A stretch of 64,000 nucleotides of DNA from Criibacterium bergeronii. Its GTDB lineage: Bacteria; Bacillota; Clostridia; Peptostreptococcales; Filifactoraceae. Of the stretch, positions 9,555 through 17,605 are shown piece after piece. The stretch is from positions 1 to 64,000 of the forward strand of contig NZ_MBEW02000007.1 in the NCBI RefSeq assembly GCF_001693775.2. The letters run 5' to 3'. The position numbers were made by a program, and so were the translations under genes. Under the pieces are notes generated by a model. It made no database searches, was not told the origin of the DNA, and saw only the letters and a list, made by a program, of their open reading frames with translations. How positions within the stretch are numbered: position 1 is the stretch's first letter; each line of letters starts with the position of its first letter.

Positions 9555-9949
9555 TATGAATTTCTTTCTTTCATGCAATAATAAATATTAATTAAAACCA
9601 ATATTACTGACAACAATGTGCAAAATGGAATGGTTTTTGCCCTGCACGCCATATCAGCTTTCATACACCCACCGATAAGCACGTGAGCATTTAGTATCTC
9701 TAAAATACCAAGTGCTATATTTGAAATAGATAATCCTAAAGATATTTTTGAATCTTTAACTATAATAAAAATGATTGCTAACACTGAAATAGCTATACCA
9801 ATACCCATAGTCATATTTCCCATCCAATGGCATTTCATAAACTTACCATTTTCCATAGGATGACAAACGGGTGTTATAAATTTTGGTGCAAGCACTAACA
9901 AAAGACCTATAATTACAGAAATATATCCAAAAATTTTCTTTCTACTCAT
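9554..9949 (-). CDS. DUF4418 family membrane protein, first gene of iron operon
   Basis: A 131-aa protein with four predicted membrane segments and conserved cysteine/histidine elements: VCHPMENG, MKCHWMGN, IGGCMKADMACRAKTIP. This pattern is that of DUF4418, a family usually found beside FtsX-type ABC transporters and iron/FMN-binding proteins. Function unknown; the extracytoplasmic Cys/His/Met residues could bind metal (inference). Start chosen at 9949, with AGGAATTG 9-12 bases upstream; a 13-residue longer start at 9988 lacks a ribosome binding site and would overlap the promoter. Confidence 0.75.
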   Translation of the reverse strand: MSRKKIFGYISVIIGLLLVLAPKFITPVCHPMENGKFMKCHWMGNMTMGIGIAISVLAIIFIIVKDSKISLGLSISNIALGILEILNAHVLIGGCMKADMACRAKTIPFCTLLSVILVLINIYYCMKERNS

Positions 9950-10245
9950 TTGAATCAATTCCTTTCTACTTATCTTTACAAGTAACATTATAATATGAAA
10001 AGGTATTTATGTTTTTTAAAAATTACAGTAATTAAATGTGAATTGTTGATTGATAATTGATAATTAATATCACTTAACAAGAGTCCTTAATTATAATATA
10101 TGATTTTTTTAATTTTTGCAATAGTTTTTTTTAATATATTTAATAAAATTTAAAAACTCTTGGCAGGCAAATTAAATGTTCAAAATTAATAATTATCATC
10201 ATAGAGAAATGGAATAACTCTTAACTATTATCCATTATTTTTTAA
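9950..10245 (-). promoter_or_regulatory. Iron operon promoter region with Fur-box-like site
   Basis: No gene lies here. On the minus strand a perfect TATAAT lies at 9992-9987, about 40 bases before the first operon start; a good -35 is not visible at 17 bases. At 10058-10072 is TGATAATTAATATCA, which matches the 7-1-7 Fur half-site pattern (TGATAATnATTATCA) in all but one position, and a further TGATAAT lies next to it at 10051. The AT content is very high, so chance matches are possible. Iron control through Fur would fit the operon. Confidence 0.45.
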
Positions 10246-10910
10246 TTTTTTTACGAGTACCAAGAGTAAAGACTATCGGAGAAGATTATACTGAAGAGAA
10301 AATCAAAGAAAGAATAGATTTAGCAATTAAAAATAAAGCTAATCCTACTAAAAAGCGTGTAGGAAATGTCATTGATATAACTAATAATAAAAAAACTCAA
10401 TCCTCTAAAGGCTATGAAGTTTGGGCAAGAAAACACAATATTAAAATAATGGCTGATTCAATAATTAGACTTAGAGAACAAGCAATAAATCCAATTACTC
10501 AACTTGATGATCTAATTAAAAAATCTGCCGATGATAGACAAGACTTATTAGATGAAATAAAGGAAATTGAAACTGAGATGAAGAGTATATCACAAGATAT
10601 TGAAAATGTAAATACTATAAATTATTATCGTGAAGTCTATAAATACCATAAGAAAAATCCTGATGATAAACAATTTGCAGAAGAATATTATAGTGAACTT
10701 TCCGTCTATAAAATAGCTGCTAAAGAAATCTTAGAAAACTATAAAAAACTGCCGAATACAAAAGAAATATTAACTAAACTCGATAAACTACAAGAAAAAA
10801 GGAACACCCTTATGCAAGAGTATTCTTTGAATAAAGAACAATTTTTTGACCTAGTTCAATATAGGAAAAACTATGAAAATTATTATGGAAAAGAAGTGGA
10901 AAGAACTTAA
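10246..10910 (+). pseudogene. C-terminal fragment of a mobilization relaxase
   Basis: A continuous reading frame from about 10246 encodes RVPRVKTIGEDYTEEKIKER..., a segment typical of the end of the relaxase domain in Firmicutes MobP/VirD2-like relaxases, then a long Lys/Glu-rich coiled-coil tail ending KEVERT. There is no start codon or catalytic Tyr/His region, so the 5' part has been lost. The first in-frame ATG (10449) gives only the tail. Its last 84 bases recur at 550-633. It shows that the iron operon sits inside or beside an integrated conjugative element. Confidence 0.7.
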
Positions 10911-10969
10911 TAAACCCTTCGAATATTTTCTATAAAGGTCTCTTGGAGTTGGTTAAATAAACACCGTCT
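10827..10969 (+). repeat. Right copy of ~140-bp direct repeat (relaxase 3' end)
   Basis: Matches 550-688 in the same orientation: the last 28 codons of the relaxase tail plus the 3' flank through CACCGTCT. Copies differ by several substitutions and a 4-base indel after the stop codon, so they are diverged relatives rather than a recent duplication. Confidence 0.85.
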
Positions 10970-10992
10970 GTCAAGTTTCCTCTATATATTTC

Positions 10993-11337
10993 TTACGCTA
11001 AATAAGATAGTAGTTCTTTTTGCGAATCCTTGTCGTCAGGAAAAATTATTTTATTTTCTTTATTAATATCAATTTTTAAGTTTAAATTTTTTGCAGACTT
11101 AATGATTTCATCTACAGAATTATTCTCAAGAACTCCAGAATCTAATTTATATGCAATTTTTCTTCTAGTCCAGTTATTACAAGACTCAGCTACAGAAACT
11201 ATATCATCTATAGAGAAGCACTCATTAGAGCAAAAATCTTTTATATCATCGGTTGTTGCTTCTCTATAATATTTGTTTAGGTTAAATATTTGATTCGCCC
11301 AATAATACGATTTAAAATATAGATTACCATATTGGTC
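10993..11337 (-). pseudogene. C-terminal fragment of an unknown protein
   Basis: On the minus strand a frame with QYGNLYFKSYYWANQIFNLN..., then an acidic helical segment, ends with LLSYLA and a stop at 10993. About 110 residues remain with no start; the upstream part is replaced by a lipoprotein fragment in another frame. The end resembles C-termini of DUF4868/KwaB-like proteins, but I hold this only loosely. It is a gene remnant in a decayed stretch. Confidence 0.35.
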
Positions 11338-11501
11338 ATGTCTTGGATGGGGAAAAAGGACGTATAAATTAAGGACTTGTCACTTTTTTTCTCTCCGCCC
11401 CCGCAGGCCGTCAGGAAAACCAGAGCCAAAAGATATCTTCCTTTTTCCCGCAAAAGGTCCTCCTTCCCTGACATAAGAAAGAACAGGTTGCCCTGTCCCA
11501 C
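11332..11501 (-). pseudogene. N-terminal fragment of a metal-ABC substrate-binding lipoprotein
   Basis: A short frame contains a lipobox (LVFLTACGGG) followed by LIYTSFFPIQDMTNMV, the opening strand seen in zinc/manganese substrate-binding proteins of the ZnuA/AdcA family. After about 35 residues the frame runs into unrelated sequence and stops. Only the first beta strand of the domain is left, so it is non-functional. Confidence 0.5.
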
Positions 11502-11546
11502 TTGTTTTCATCTTTATCTCTTTTTTTGAAGGTGTTTTAGAATAAA

Positions 11547-11815
11547 TTATTCTGCAATTTCTCCACTAATTTGATCATTGGTAGAAGATGGTTTTACAAA
11601 AGTTGGGAACCAACCTTCTTTAGCCGATAATCCGTCTTTGTTATCACCATAGGGATACCTTGTCGTCTTTTGCTGCTTCTGCTTCTGCTTCTGCGTCTGC
11701 TTTTTCCTTGTTGTTTTCAGCATTGGCACTGGCATTGTTTGCCGGAGCAGCATTGATGCCTGCATTGTCTTTAGGTCCGCAAGCAAATAAAAGCATGGAG
11801 CAATATCCTTACTTT
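11547..11815 (-). pseudogene. Decayed lipoprotein gene
   Basis: One minus frame shows a lipobox (LLFACGPKDNAG) followed by an Ala/Asn/Glu linker, then stops at VSLW; the neighbouring frame continues with PYGDNKDGLSAKEGWFPTFV and ends SGEIAE at 11547. A one-base shift near 11660 would join them. The linker is encoded by a repeated GCAGAA-like tract, a likely slippage site. Family not identified. Confidence 0.45.
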
Positions 11816-11889
11816 CTCCCCAGGAAGCGTTTTGTCAAGTACCTTTTTATATTTATGGACGCTTATTCTATAAAGAATTTTAAGTTTTA

Positions 11890-11935
11890 GACAAGAAAAA
11901 AACAGTAAACCTTTTTTTGATTTACTGTTCTTGTT
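11890..11935 (-). terminator. Stem-loop terminator
   Basis: AACAGTAAA at 11901-11909 pairs with TTTACTGTT at 11921-11929, and the pairing extends outward with ACAAG/CTTGT. Runs of A before and T after the stem make it work in either direction. It lies 46 bases past the stop of the 11981-12622 gene. Confidence 0.6.
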
Positions 11936-11980
11936 TTAGTTTCGTATAAATTACTATTTTTATAAATTACGCAAGTAAAA

Positions 11981-12622
11981 TCACTCTAACCATGTAAGAA
12001 CTTCTCTATGATATAGAATAAAGTAAAATACTAAGAAACTTATGATTATAGAAAATAAGTAAACATAGCGATTTTTCACTCTTCTAAAAAATAATACTCC
12101 GAAAGCAATAGTTCCTATTCCATCCATTAGTAACTGAAATAGAAAAGTATGTGTCATGTAAAATTTTATTGCTATAGCTACCGTTTCCGAAAATAATGCT
12201 CCTACAGGCAACGAATATAAAATAGAGTTATAAAATTTATCTCTATTCCAATAATAAAGTGCAAACGCTGCAATCGCACATGGTATAGACAAAATAGTAA
12301 ACATTATAAATAAAGAAAAACGAAATCCATCCGAAAACATTGGAATAAACATACCAAGAATAACTTGCAATCCATAAAAGCTCAATGTCATTCCAAACAT
12401 ATATAAGGATGAGCTAATTCCTGCACACTTATTAGATGAACTTTTTACTACTATTACAGTATTTGAAATCATCCAAAATCCTAATAGTGTTTGAACAGAA
12501 GACCAACTCCATAAAGTATCTAATGAGCAGTAATCTAATAATCGAGTAATACATCCCACCAATATTCCAATTAAAAATATTTTTATATATGATTTTCTAT
12601 CATCTCTTAACTCCATTTTCAT
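11981..12622 (-). CDS. Multi-pass membrane protein, DUF6518-like
   Basis: A 213-aa protein with about six transmembrane segments, each 18-22 residues, no signal peptide and no catalytic motif. The layout and the LLDYCSLDTLWSWSSVQTLLGF stretch resemble small integral membrane proteins annotated as DUF6518, often carried on mobile elements. GGAG lies about 10 bases before the ATG. Probably monocistronic cargo of the element. Function unknown. Confidence 0.55.
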   Translation of the reverse strand: MKMELRDDRKSYIKIFLIGILVGCITRLLDYCSLDTLWSWSSVQTLLGFWMISNTVIVVKSSSNKCAGISSSLYMFGMTLSFYGLQVILGMFIPMFSDGFRFSLFIMFTILSIPCAIAAFALYYWNRDKFYNSILYSLPVGALFSETVAIAIKFYMTHTFLFQLLMDGIGTIAFGVLFFRRVKNRYVYLFSIIISFLVFYFILYHREVLTWLE

Positions 12623-12684
12623 TATATTTCATCTCCAAAAAATTTATAATTACTCATAATATTATAGCATAATTGGGAATAGTT

Positions 12685-13278
12685 TTATAGCTCTAACTCA
12701 TTCCTCTTTACCTGTAACAGTTGCTTTTCTTGTTCCTGTAACTGCTCTATACAGGTTTTAACTTTTTCAGCCTGTTCAACTTCTTCTCGTATCTCTAATA
12801 TTTGATTGTAAAGGCTCTTTTTGTCTTTTTTCAAGGTGGCAAGTTCTGATTTCCATTTGGATATATTTAAGGTCTTGCTTTCTCCTAAATGCTCTTTTAG
12901 ATGTTTCTTTGCACTTTCAAATAAAATGAGTTCTGCCGTATGCTCGTTATAAAAATCTTCCTGTTTGCTTTTCTTGGTTTTGGTATAGGCTTTGTAGGTG
13001 TCCTTGTACTTCAAATATTTTTCTGATTGGTCTATGAGTTGTGTTTTTTCATCAATCTTTTTCTCGGTATCTTTTAAAGCTCTTGTGGTCTTATAATTCT
13101 TATCTCGTAAATCGGTAATGCTTTCTTTCAGTTCAGATAATGAATTGATGTTTTTCTCTTTTAGTAATTGACAACTCTCAATATATTTTTCCAAGTCTGC
13201 ATTGTTGTTATCTGTATTTTTACGGATAAGATTTTCAAAGATGAATAACAGGTTCTCTTTGGGTGGGAGGGTGGATTT
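12685..13278 (-). pseudogene. MobA/MobL relaxase, 3' part split off by IS3 element
   Basis: About 198 codons of a highly charged coiled coil (PKSTLPPKENLLFIF, then Lys/Glu/Gln-rich heptads, ending KRNELEL). This matches the C-terminal half of MobA/MobL relaxases. Upstream the frame enters the end of an IS3-family insertion at about 13280. The catalytic half lies on the other side at 14555-15301, same strand. Confidence 0.65.
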
Positions 13279-13355
13279 TGGTGCTACACTATAAAAGTAG
13301 ACAAAAAACAAGAATAGATTTATCATAAAAATATACAAAAAAACAAGGAGGTTTT

Positions 13356-13640
13356 ATGGCAAATAAAGGAATAAGATATGACGAGGAATTTAAAAAATCT
13401 ATTGTAGAATTATACAATAATGGAAGAACACAAGCTTCTCTAATGAGAGAATATGATATTTCACAATCTGCAATATCAAAATGGATTAAACTGTATTCCT
13501 CTGTGGAAATTGATAATGGCCAAATCCTTACTGCTAAGCAAATTAAAGAGCTTCAACAAAACAACGCTAAATTAGAAGAGGAAAACTTAATATTAAAAAA
13601 AGCGATTGCCAGTTTCACGCCACACTCAAACAAAAATTAG
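13356..13640 (+). CDS. IS3-family transposase OrfA
   Basis: 94 aa. An N-terminal HTH (about residues 10-45, with YNNGRTQASLMREYDISQSA) binds the element ends and a leucine-zipper helix (about 60-88) follows. Strong AAGGAGG precedes the ATG. Near the end the run AAAAAAAG (13595-13602) in phase A AAA AAA G allows the -1 frameshift that makes the OrfAB transposase in this family. Confidence 0.88.
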   Translation: MANKGIRYDEEFKKSIVELYNNGRTQASLMREYDISQSAISKWIKLYSSVEIDNGQILTAKQIKELQQNNAKLEEENLILKKAIASFTPHSNKN

Positions 13641-13693
13641 ATGCTGTCTACAAACTTAGAAAAGAACATAATATCAACACTCTTTGCAGAGTT

Positions 13694-14497
13694 TTGAATG
13701 TAAATAGAAGCACATATTACAAGCATTTTTTCTCAAAGCCTTCTAATCGAGAGATTGTAAATACTGATATCAAGAGTAAAATTTTAAAAATTTATGTTGA
13801 TTTCAAAAACTCTATTGGTGGCTACAAAATTAAAAAAGTTCTCCTGCGTGATTATGGTATAAATATAAGTGCTGGCAGAGTGTACAGACTTATGAATTCA
13901 ATGAACCTTCCTAAAGCTAGAAAGACAAAACCAAAATGCAAGTCTTCTCCAGCTGAAAATAAAGTCTGCAAAAACCATCTAAAACAGCAATTTAACCAAG
14001 ATGCTCCTAACAAAATATGGGCAAGTGATTTTACTTACGTAAAAGTAAACAGTCATTGGTATTATTTGTGTGTTGTTATGGACTTGTTTTCAAGAAAGAT
14101 AATTGGCTGGAATTTATCTTCAAAACACGATGTAGATCTTGTAAAAACAGCATTTGAAAAAGCATACGAAAAAAGAAAATATCCAAAATCGTTAATGTTT
14201 CATTCTGACAGAGGCTATAAGTACAACTCAACATCCTTTAGAAATCTGTTAGAAAGCTATGGAGTTTGCCGGTCTTTGTCTAAAAAAGGCTATCCTTATG
14301 ACAATGCCTGTTTGGAGAGTTTCTTTAAGCAAATGAAATCAGAAGAGATAGAAAGGAGAACTTATAAGAGTGTAAAAGAGTTATATTTTTCTTGTTTCGA
14401 ATACATCCAAAGGTACAATAATAAGAGACCTCACGGTTCACTTGGTTACTTAACCCCAAATGAGTATGAGCAAAAATATAAAGAAAGGAGTGTTTAA
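13694..14497 (+). CDS. IS3-family transposase OrfB (DDE integrase)
   Basis: From the ATG shown, 267 aa; in the -1 frame the coding sequence reaches back to the slip site at 13595, giving about 300 residues in the OrfAB fusion. HTH_21 region, then an rve integrase core with the DDE triad: Asp in WASDFTYV, Asp in HSDRGYKY, Glu in ACLESFFKQMK. The C-terminal RPHGSLGYLTPNEYE is the usual end of the family. The gene is unbroken, so the element may be active. The fragment at 1-481 is a different IS3-type transposase. Confidence 0.9.
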   Translation: MNVNRSTYYKHFFSKPSNREIVNTDIKSKILKIYVDFKNSIGGYKIKKVLLRDYGINISAGRVYRLMNSMNLPKARKTKPKCKSSPAENKVCKNHLKQQFNQDAPNKIWASDFTYVKVNSHWYYLCVVMDLFSRKIIGWNLSSKHDVDLVKTAFEKAYEKRKYPKSLMFHSDRGYKYNSTSFRNLLESYGVCRSLSKKGYPYDNACLESFFKQMKSEEIERRTYKSVKELYFSCFEYIQRYNNKRPHGSLGYLTPNEYEQKYKERSV

Positions 14498-14554
14498 TTT
14501 TTTATATTTTTTAGAAAAAATATTCCAAAAATGTGTCCAAAGTATTGACTGCTA

Positions 14555-15301
14555 CGCAATTTTGTATTTTCGTTTTCTGTTTTTTCTTCTTTTCCAATTC
14601 CTCTTATCCAATTTAGTAATGCCTTTATTCTTCTTGAGATTTCTCTTAAAATCATATTGATCCACCTTATCCTGTATGCTATTTTCTTCAAGATATTTAT
14701 TTGTAATGTCTGCCCATGCTTTTCGCCATTCTTCTGCTTTGTCTTGCTCGTTCCAATCGGTTGTATTGATTTTTCGTGTTTTGTAATTGCCATTTTTGAG
14801 TTTTACTTTTGCTCCGTTTTCGTCAAGGATATATTCTTTTTTTGATTTTGCTCCCCATGTTGTATCTTCATTTAGTGGTCGCATAGTAAGTAGGATATGG
14901 CAATGTGGGTTTCCATCATTTTTATCATGTAGGGCAATGTCGGCACACATACCCACTTTTACAAAATTTTCTTTTACATATTCTCTGACAAGATTTATTT
15001 GTTTTTCTCTGTCTAATTCTTTAGGCAAGGCAATTTCAATTTCTCTTGCAAGCTGTGAGTTTTTATTCTTTTCTACTTTCTCGACACTGTTCCATAATGT
15101 TCCTCTATCTGAAAATTCATGTGGTGCATTTTGTGGCAATAGAATTTCTGTATGTGCTATTCCACCTTTTCTTGTAAAGTCATTGACTATTCCGTCATAT
15201 TCATTTTTTATTTTTTCGCCACTTCGATAGGCAGAAGCTGCTACTGCACTTTTGCCTTTGCCTCTTGAAATAATCTTTATGCAAAGATGATATATCGCCA
15301 T
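14555..15301 (-). pseudogene. MobA/MobL relaxase, catalytic 5' part
   Basis: 249 codons of a MobQ-family relaxase. Start at 15301 with AAAGGAGG; a longer ATG at 15322 overlaps this site. Motifs: AIYHLCIKIISRGKGKSAVA with ASAYRSGEKI at the N-terminus, and the HxDxxNPHxHI metal-binding site as LHDKNDGNPHCHILLTMRP. It nicks oriT and starts strand transfer. The frame ends in the IS3 element with a stop made by the insertion (KIA, TAG at 14554-14552). The coiled-coil rest is at 12685-13278, so the protein is cut after the nuclease domain and may or may not keep nicking activity. Confidence 0.8.
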
Positions 15302-15366
15302 AAAAGAAAACCTCCTTTCCATTTTTCGGTATGGTTATGGTGGCGATAGATAAGACTTCCTAAAAA

Positions 15367-15392
15367 AAATCGGATAGCTTTTTATCCGATTT
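15367..15392. terminator. Stem-loop between oriT region and mobA
   Basis: AAATCGGATA (15367-15376) and TATCCGATTT (15383-15392) form a perfect 10-bp stem with a 6-nt T-rich loop, 65 bases before mobA. An A-run precedes it, giving U-run termination on the minus strand; it may attenuate mobA or be part of the oriT fold. Confidence 0.5.
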
Positions 15393-15399
15393 CTTCCCC

Positions 15400-15545
15400 G
15401 AAGTACACAAGGGGTAGGAAATTTATTTCCGTAGGGGAATGTAGTTCCCCTGTATCAGCGTTAGCTGATATGCTTATCTAGCAAGAGCCTTCGGAGAACG
15501 CACGCACCTGTTAAGGTGTATATGTGCGCCCTTGTAAACAAGGGA
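15400..15545 (+). other. oriT-like region
   Basis: No gene. Three stem-loops in a row (AGGGGAA/TTCCCCT near 15433-15451, TATCAGC/GCTGATA near 15453-15470, CACCT/AGGTG at 15505-15518) are followed by TATGTGCGCCCTTG at 15521-15534. GTGCGCCCTT is the nic core known from MobQ-type Gram-positive oriT sites (pSK41, pIP501 group). Its place directly upstream of the relaxase gene fits. Confidence 0.7.
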
Positions 15546-15551
15546 CTATTC

Positions 15552-15866
15552 TTAGATGTCCGTTTCTTCATCTTCGTTTTCTGTATTTTCTACTTCTATT
15601 TGTTCTCTTTTCTCTATTATTTTCTGTATTTTGATATTGGCTTCTTCTTTACGAATTAGAGATGTGATTAGCTGATAAAATTCATCTTTGCTTAAGTTCT
15701 TGCTTTCTGTAAAGATACTTTCAAAGACTGCTCCTTTTTCATATATTCTTTTATCTCTCTTTTTTCTTTCTTCCTGTTTCTGTTGACTGATGAGTTTTTT
15801 TCTTTTGTTTTGTAACTGCTTGATTTCTTCATCTGCCATTAAGATTTTTTCTTCTATGTTTTTCAT
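15552..15866 (-). CDS. DUF3847 family mobilization-associated protein
   Basis: 104 aa, almost entirely charged helix: KILMADEEIKQLQNKRKKL followed by a second coiled segment and an acidic C-terminus. The family DUF3847 is regularly encoded just upstream of mobA in Firmicutes mobilizable elements, and may act as a MobC-like accessory factor at oriT (inference). Start at 15866 has GAGAGG 11 bases upstream; a longer ATG (15947) lacks one. Confidence 0.65.
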   Translation of the reverse strand: MKNIEEKILMADEEIKQLQNKRKKLISQQKQEERKKRDKRIYEKGAVFESIFTESKNLSKDEFYQLITSLIRKEEANIKIQKIIEKREQIEVENTENEDEETDI

Positions 15867-15979
15867 TTTCTGTTTTCCTCTCTTTCTATTTTTAAATAAA
15901 AGAAAAGACGATAGATTTTTTGATTTTCCATCGTCCAATTCATTCATTATTTAGTTTTATATGCCTTGAAAATTTAATC

Positions 15980-16465
15980 TTATACCCGTCTAAACCAAGG
16001 TATAATCCTGTTTACTTTTTTACAGTATTTCACATAATCGTATCCAAATTTTTCTAATAGCCATTTTTCTTCTGTCCATTTCATAAGTATTGTCAAGGAA
16101 ATGTAAAATACAACGGGAAGAATAAGAAGATATATATTGTGAGCTATTATCAAACCTCCTGTAAATATCATCAAAAATGCCGAATATATAGGATTTCGCA
16201 CTATGGAATATGCTCCTTGTGTTACTAGGTTACCCTTTTTTATATCCAAAGCTATCTTTTGAATAATTACCGCATATACCCATAATGTCAATCCACCTAA
16301 AATAAATAGTGTTCCCAGAATAATTGCTATATATTTTACACCTTGCAAATTCCCTTGTTTTAAAAATCCGGTATTTCTTATAGCAATTCCTACAACTGTT
16401 AAAATAAAGCAACAAATAACATAAGCAGGACCTACTCCGAAAACAGGTAATTTTTTATTTTTCAA
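15980..16465 (-). CDS. Isoprenylcysteine carboxyl methyltransferase-like membrane protein
   Basis: About 161 aa with four to five membrane helices and the ICMT/PEMT core: GAYSIVRNPIYSAF, then TEEKWLLEKFGYDYVKYCKKV and RIIPWF at the end. These are the SAM-binding elements of the family. The start is a judgment call: TTG at 16465 has GGGAG nine bases upstream; an ATG at 16522 has no site and overlaps the previous gene by 23 bases. Bacterial members methylate small lipids or unknown substrates; the substrate here is unknown. It is probably co-transcribed with the 16500-17006 gene. Confidence 0.7.
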   Translation of the reverse strand: MKNKKLPVFGVGPAYVICCFILTVVGIAIRNTGFLKQGNLQGVKYIAIILGTLFILGGLTLWVYAVIIQKIALDIKKGNLVTQGAYSIVRNPIYSAFLMIFTGGLIIAHNIYLLILPVVFYISLTILMKWTEEKWLLEKFGYDYVKYCKKVNRIIPWFRRV

Positions 16466-16499
16466 TATATCACGCTCCCATACACTTAAAATCTGTAAT

Positions 16500-17006
16500 T
16501 CATTTCCATAGAAAAACAACAACTACCGCATGAATTGCCGATATGATTGGTATTAGTAAAAAAGGTACAAGTAAGAAATGTTCGTGAATCGCCAAATGTT
16601 TCATCCAATTCTTGAATTCATAATCCTTGTGTCCCTCTGTACTGGGAATGACAATTTTCTCTTTATATTTGCCTTGAAACAATAGACAGTCTAACAACAA
16701 AAAATCCCCTGCATTCAATATACTCCACTGAATATACCCCATCCAAAATAAATTCCAAAAGCCAACAACTTCCGAATGTAAAAGACTTATCGCCGAATAA
16801 ACAAAACAAGTCCCAATAATCGTTATAGTCAATAACAAATTTATTCTTTTCTCTTGTTTTGTCATCTGCTTAGGAGCTGATTTCTGAATAGACTTTGGAT
16901 AGGAATCAAAAAATAATCTTGGATTTATAAGTACCAAACTAGCCACTATTCCATTAAAAATAGCTGCTATAGCAATTCCATAAAGAATTGCTCCCATGAA
17001 ATCCAT
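16500..17006 (-). CDS. Four-helix membrane protein of unknown function
   Basis: 168 aa with predicted membrane segments at about 8-28, 58-76, 85-105 and 142-164. It has a His-containing segment (KHLAIHEHFLL) near the last helix, which could bind metal or heme, but no family is recognised. It lies directly upstream of the ICMT-like gene and probably belongs to the same unit. Confidence 0.6.
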   Translation of the reverse strand: MDFMGAILYGIAIAAIFNGIVASLVLINPRLFFDSYPKSIQKSAPKQMTKQEKRINLLLTITIIGTCFVYSAISLLHSEVVGFWNLFWMGYIQWSILNAGDFLLLDCLLFQGKYKEKIVIPSTEGHKDYEFKNWMKHLAIHEHFLLVPFLLIPIISAIHAVVVVFLWK

Positions 17007-17054
17007 AAAACCAACTTCTTTTCAAATTTTACCTTTAATTACATCATCCAAAAT

Positions 17055-17573
17055 TTATAGTACTATCTTTTTCCATTTCCTAATTTTTGTTCTAAATGTT
17101 CCAAATGGTGCAACAGTATTCACATGAATAAACTTATATACTTCCCATACTGCTGTTTTAGTTGCTTCATCAGCCCATTTTCTCATGTGAGGTTTAAATA
17201 ATTCTTCCTCACTTAATGTATCAATCATTTCATAAATAGAGTCGATGTTTTCATTTAATTTTACTATCAACTCATTTAGAGATAAAGGAGCATAGGTATC
17301 TGTAAACCATTGATATAATTCACCCAATTGATTCCATTTAAAGTTTTCTGATGGTGTCTTTACTTTTAGTCCATTTCTTTCATTTTCTTCCCATTGAAGA
17401 ACTAAGGTAGTCCACCCTAATTGATAAGCAAGATTTTCAGCCGGTGTTCTATCAACTTCGATTATTCTCTTATCTTTTAAAGATTCAGGAATATTATCAA
17501 ATTCAGAAATATATTTTTCAAAGCTTTTATTTATCTCATTTTTCAATTCCTCTTTATCCTTGTATGTTCTCAA
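17055..17573 (-). CDS. ClbS/DfsB-family (DUF1706) four-helix bundle protein
   Basis: 172 aa. Conserved family segments are seen in order: YKDKEELKNEINKSF, VDRTPAENLAYQLGW, FKWNQLGELYQWFTD, and KFIHVNTVAPFGTFRTKIRK. These are the DfsB/ClbS hallmarks. ClbS protects producers against colibactin by hydrolysing its warhead; most relatives have unknown roles, perhaps in detoxification. The start is TTG at 17573 with an ideal GGAGGAG five bases before it; an ATG at 17609 would place the ribosome binding site inside the coding sequence. Likely cargo of the mobile element. Confidence 0.75.
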   Translation of the reverse strand: MRTYKDKEELKNEINKSFEKYISEFDNIPESLKDKRIIEVDRTPAENLAYQLGWTTLVLQWEENERNGLKVKTPSENFKWNQLGELYQWFTDTYAPLSLNELIVKLNENIDSIYEMIDTLSEEELFKPHMRKWADEATKTAVWEVYKFIHVNTVAPFGTFRTKIRKWKKIVL

Positions 17574-17605
17574 AATATCTCCTCCACAAGTTTCTAATTT
17601 GCTCT

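Larger units (their letters stand above)
13280..14558 (+). mobile_element. IS3-family (IS150-like) insertion sequence inside a relaxase gene
   Basis: About 1.28 kb holding orfA and orfB with a poly-A slip site. Ends are approximate: TGCTACACTATAAAAG near 13282 and, inverted, TAGCAGTCAATACTTT near 14554 show weak terminal inverted similarity, and ATTTT flanks both sides (13275-13279, 14559-14563) as a possible target duplication. The two halves of a MobA/MobL gene lie on either side. Confidence 0.75.

Noticed and set aside
11030-11269. 79-codon plus-strand frame next to the right repeat
   Set aside because: Antisense of the minus-strand fragment that has better coding character and a natural C-terminus.
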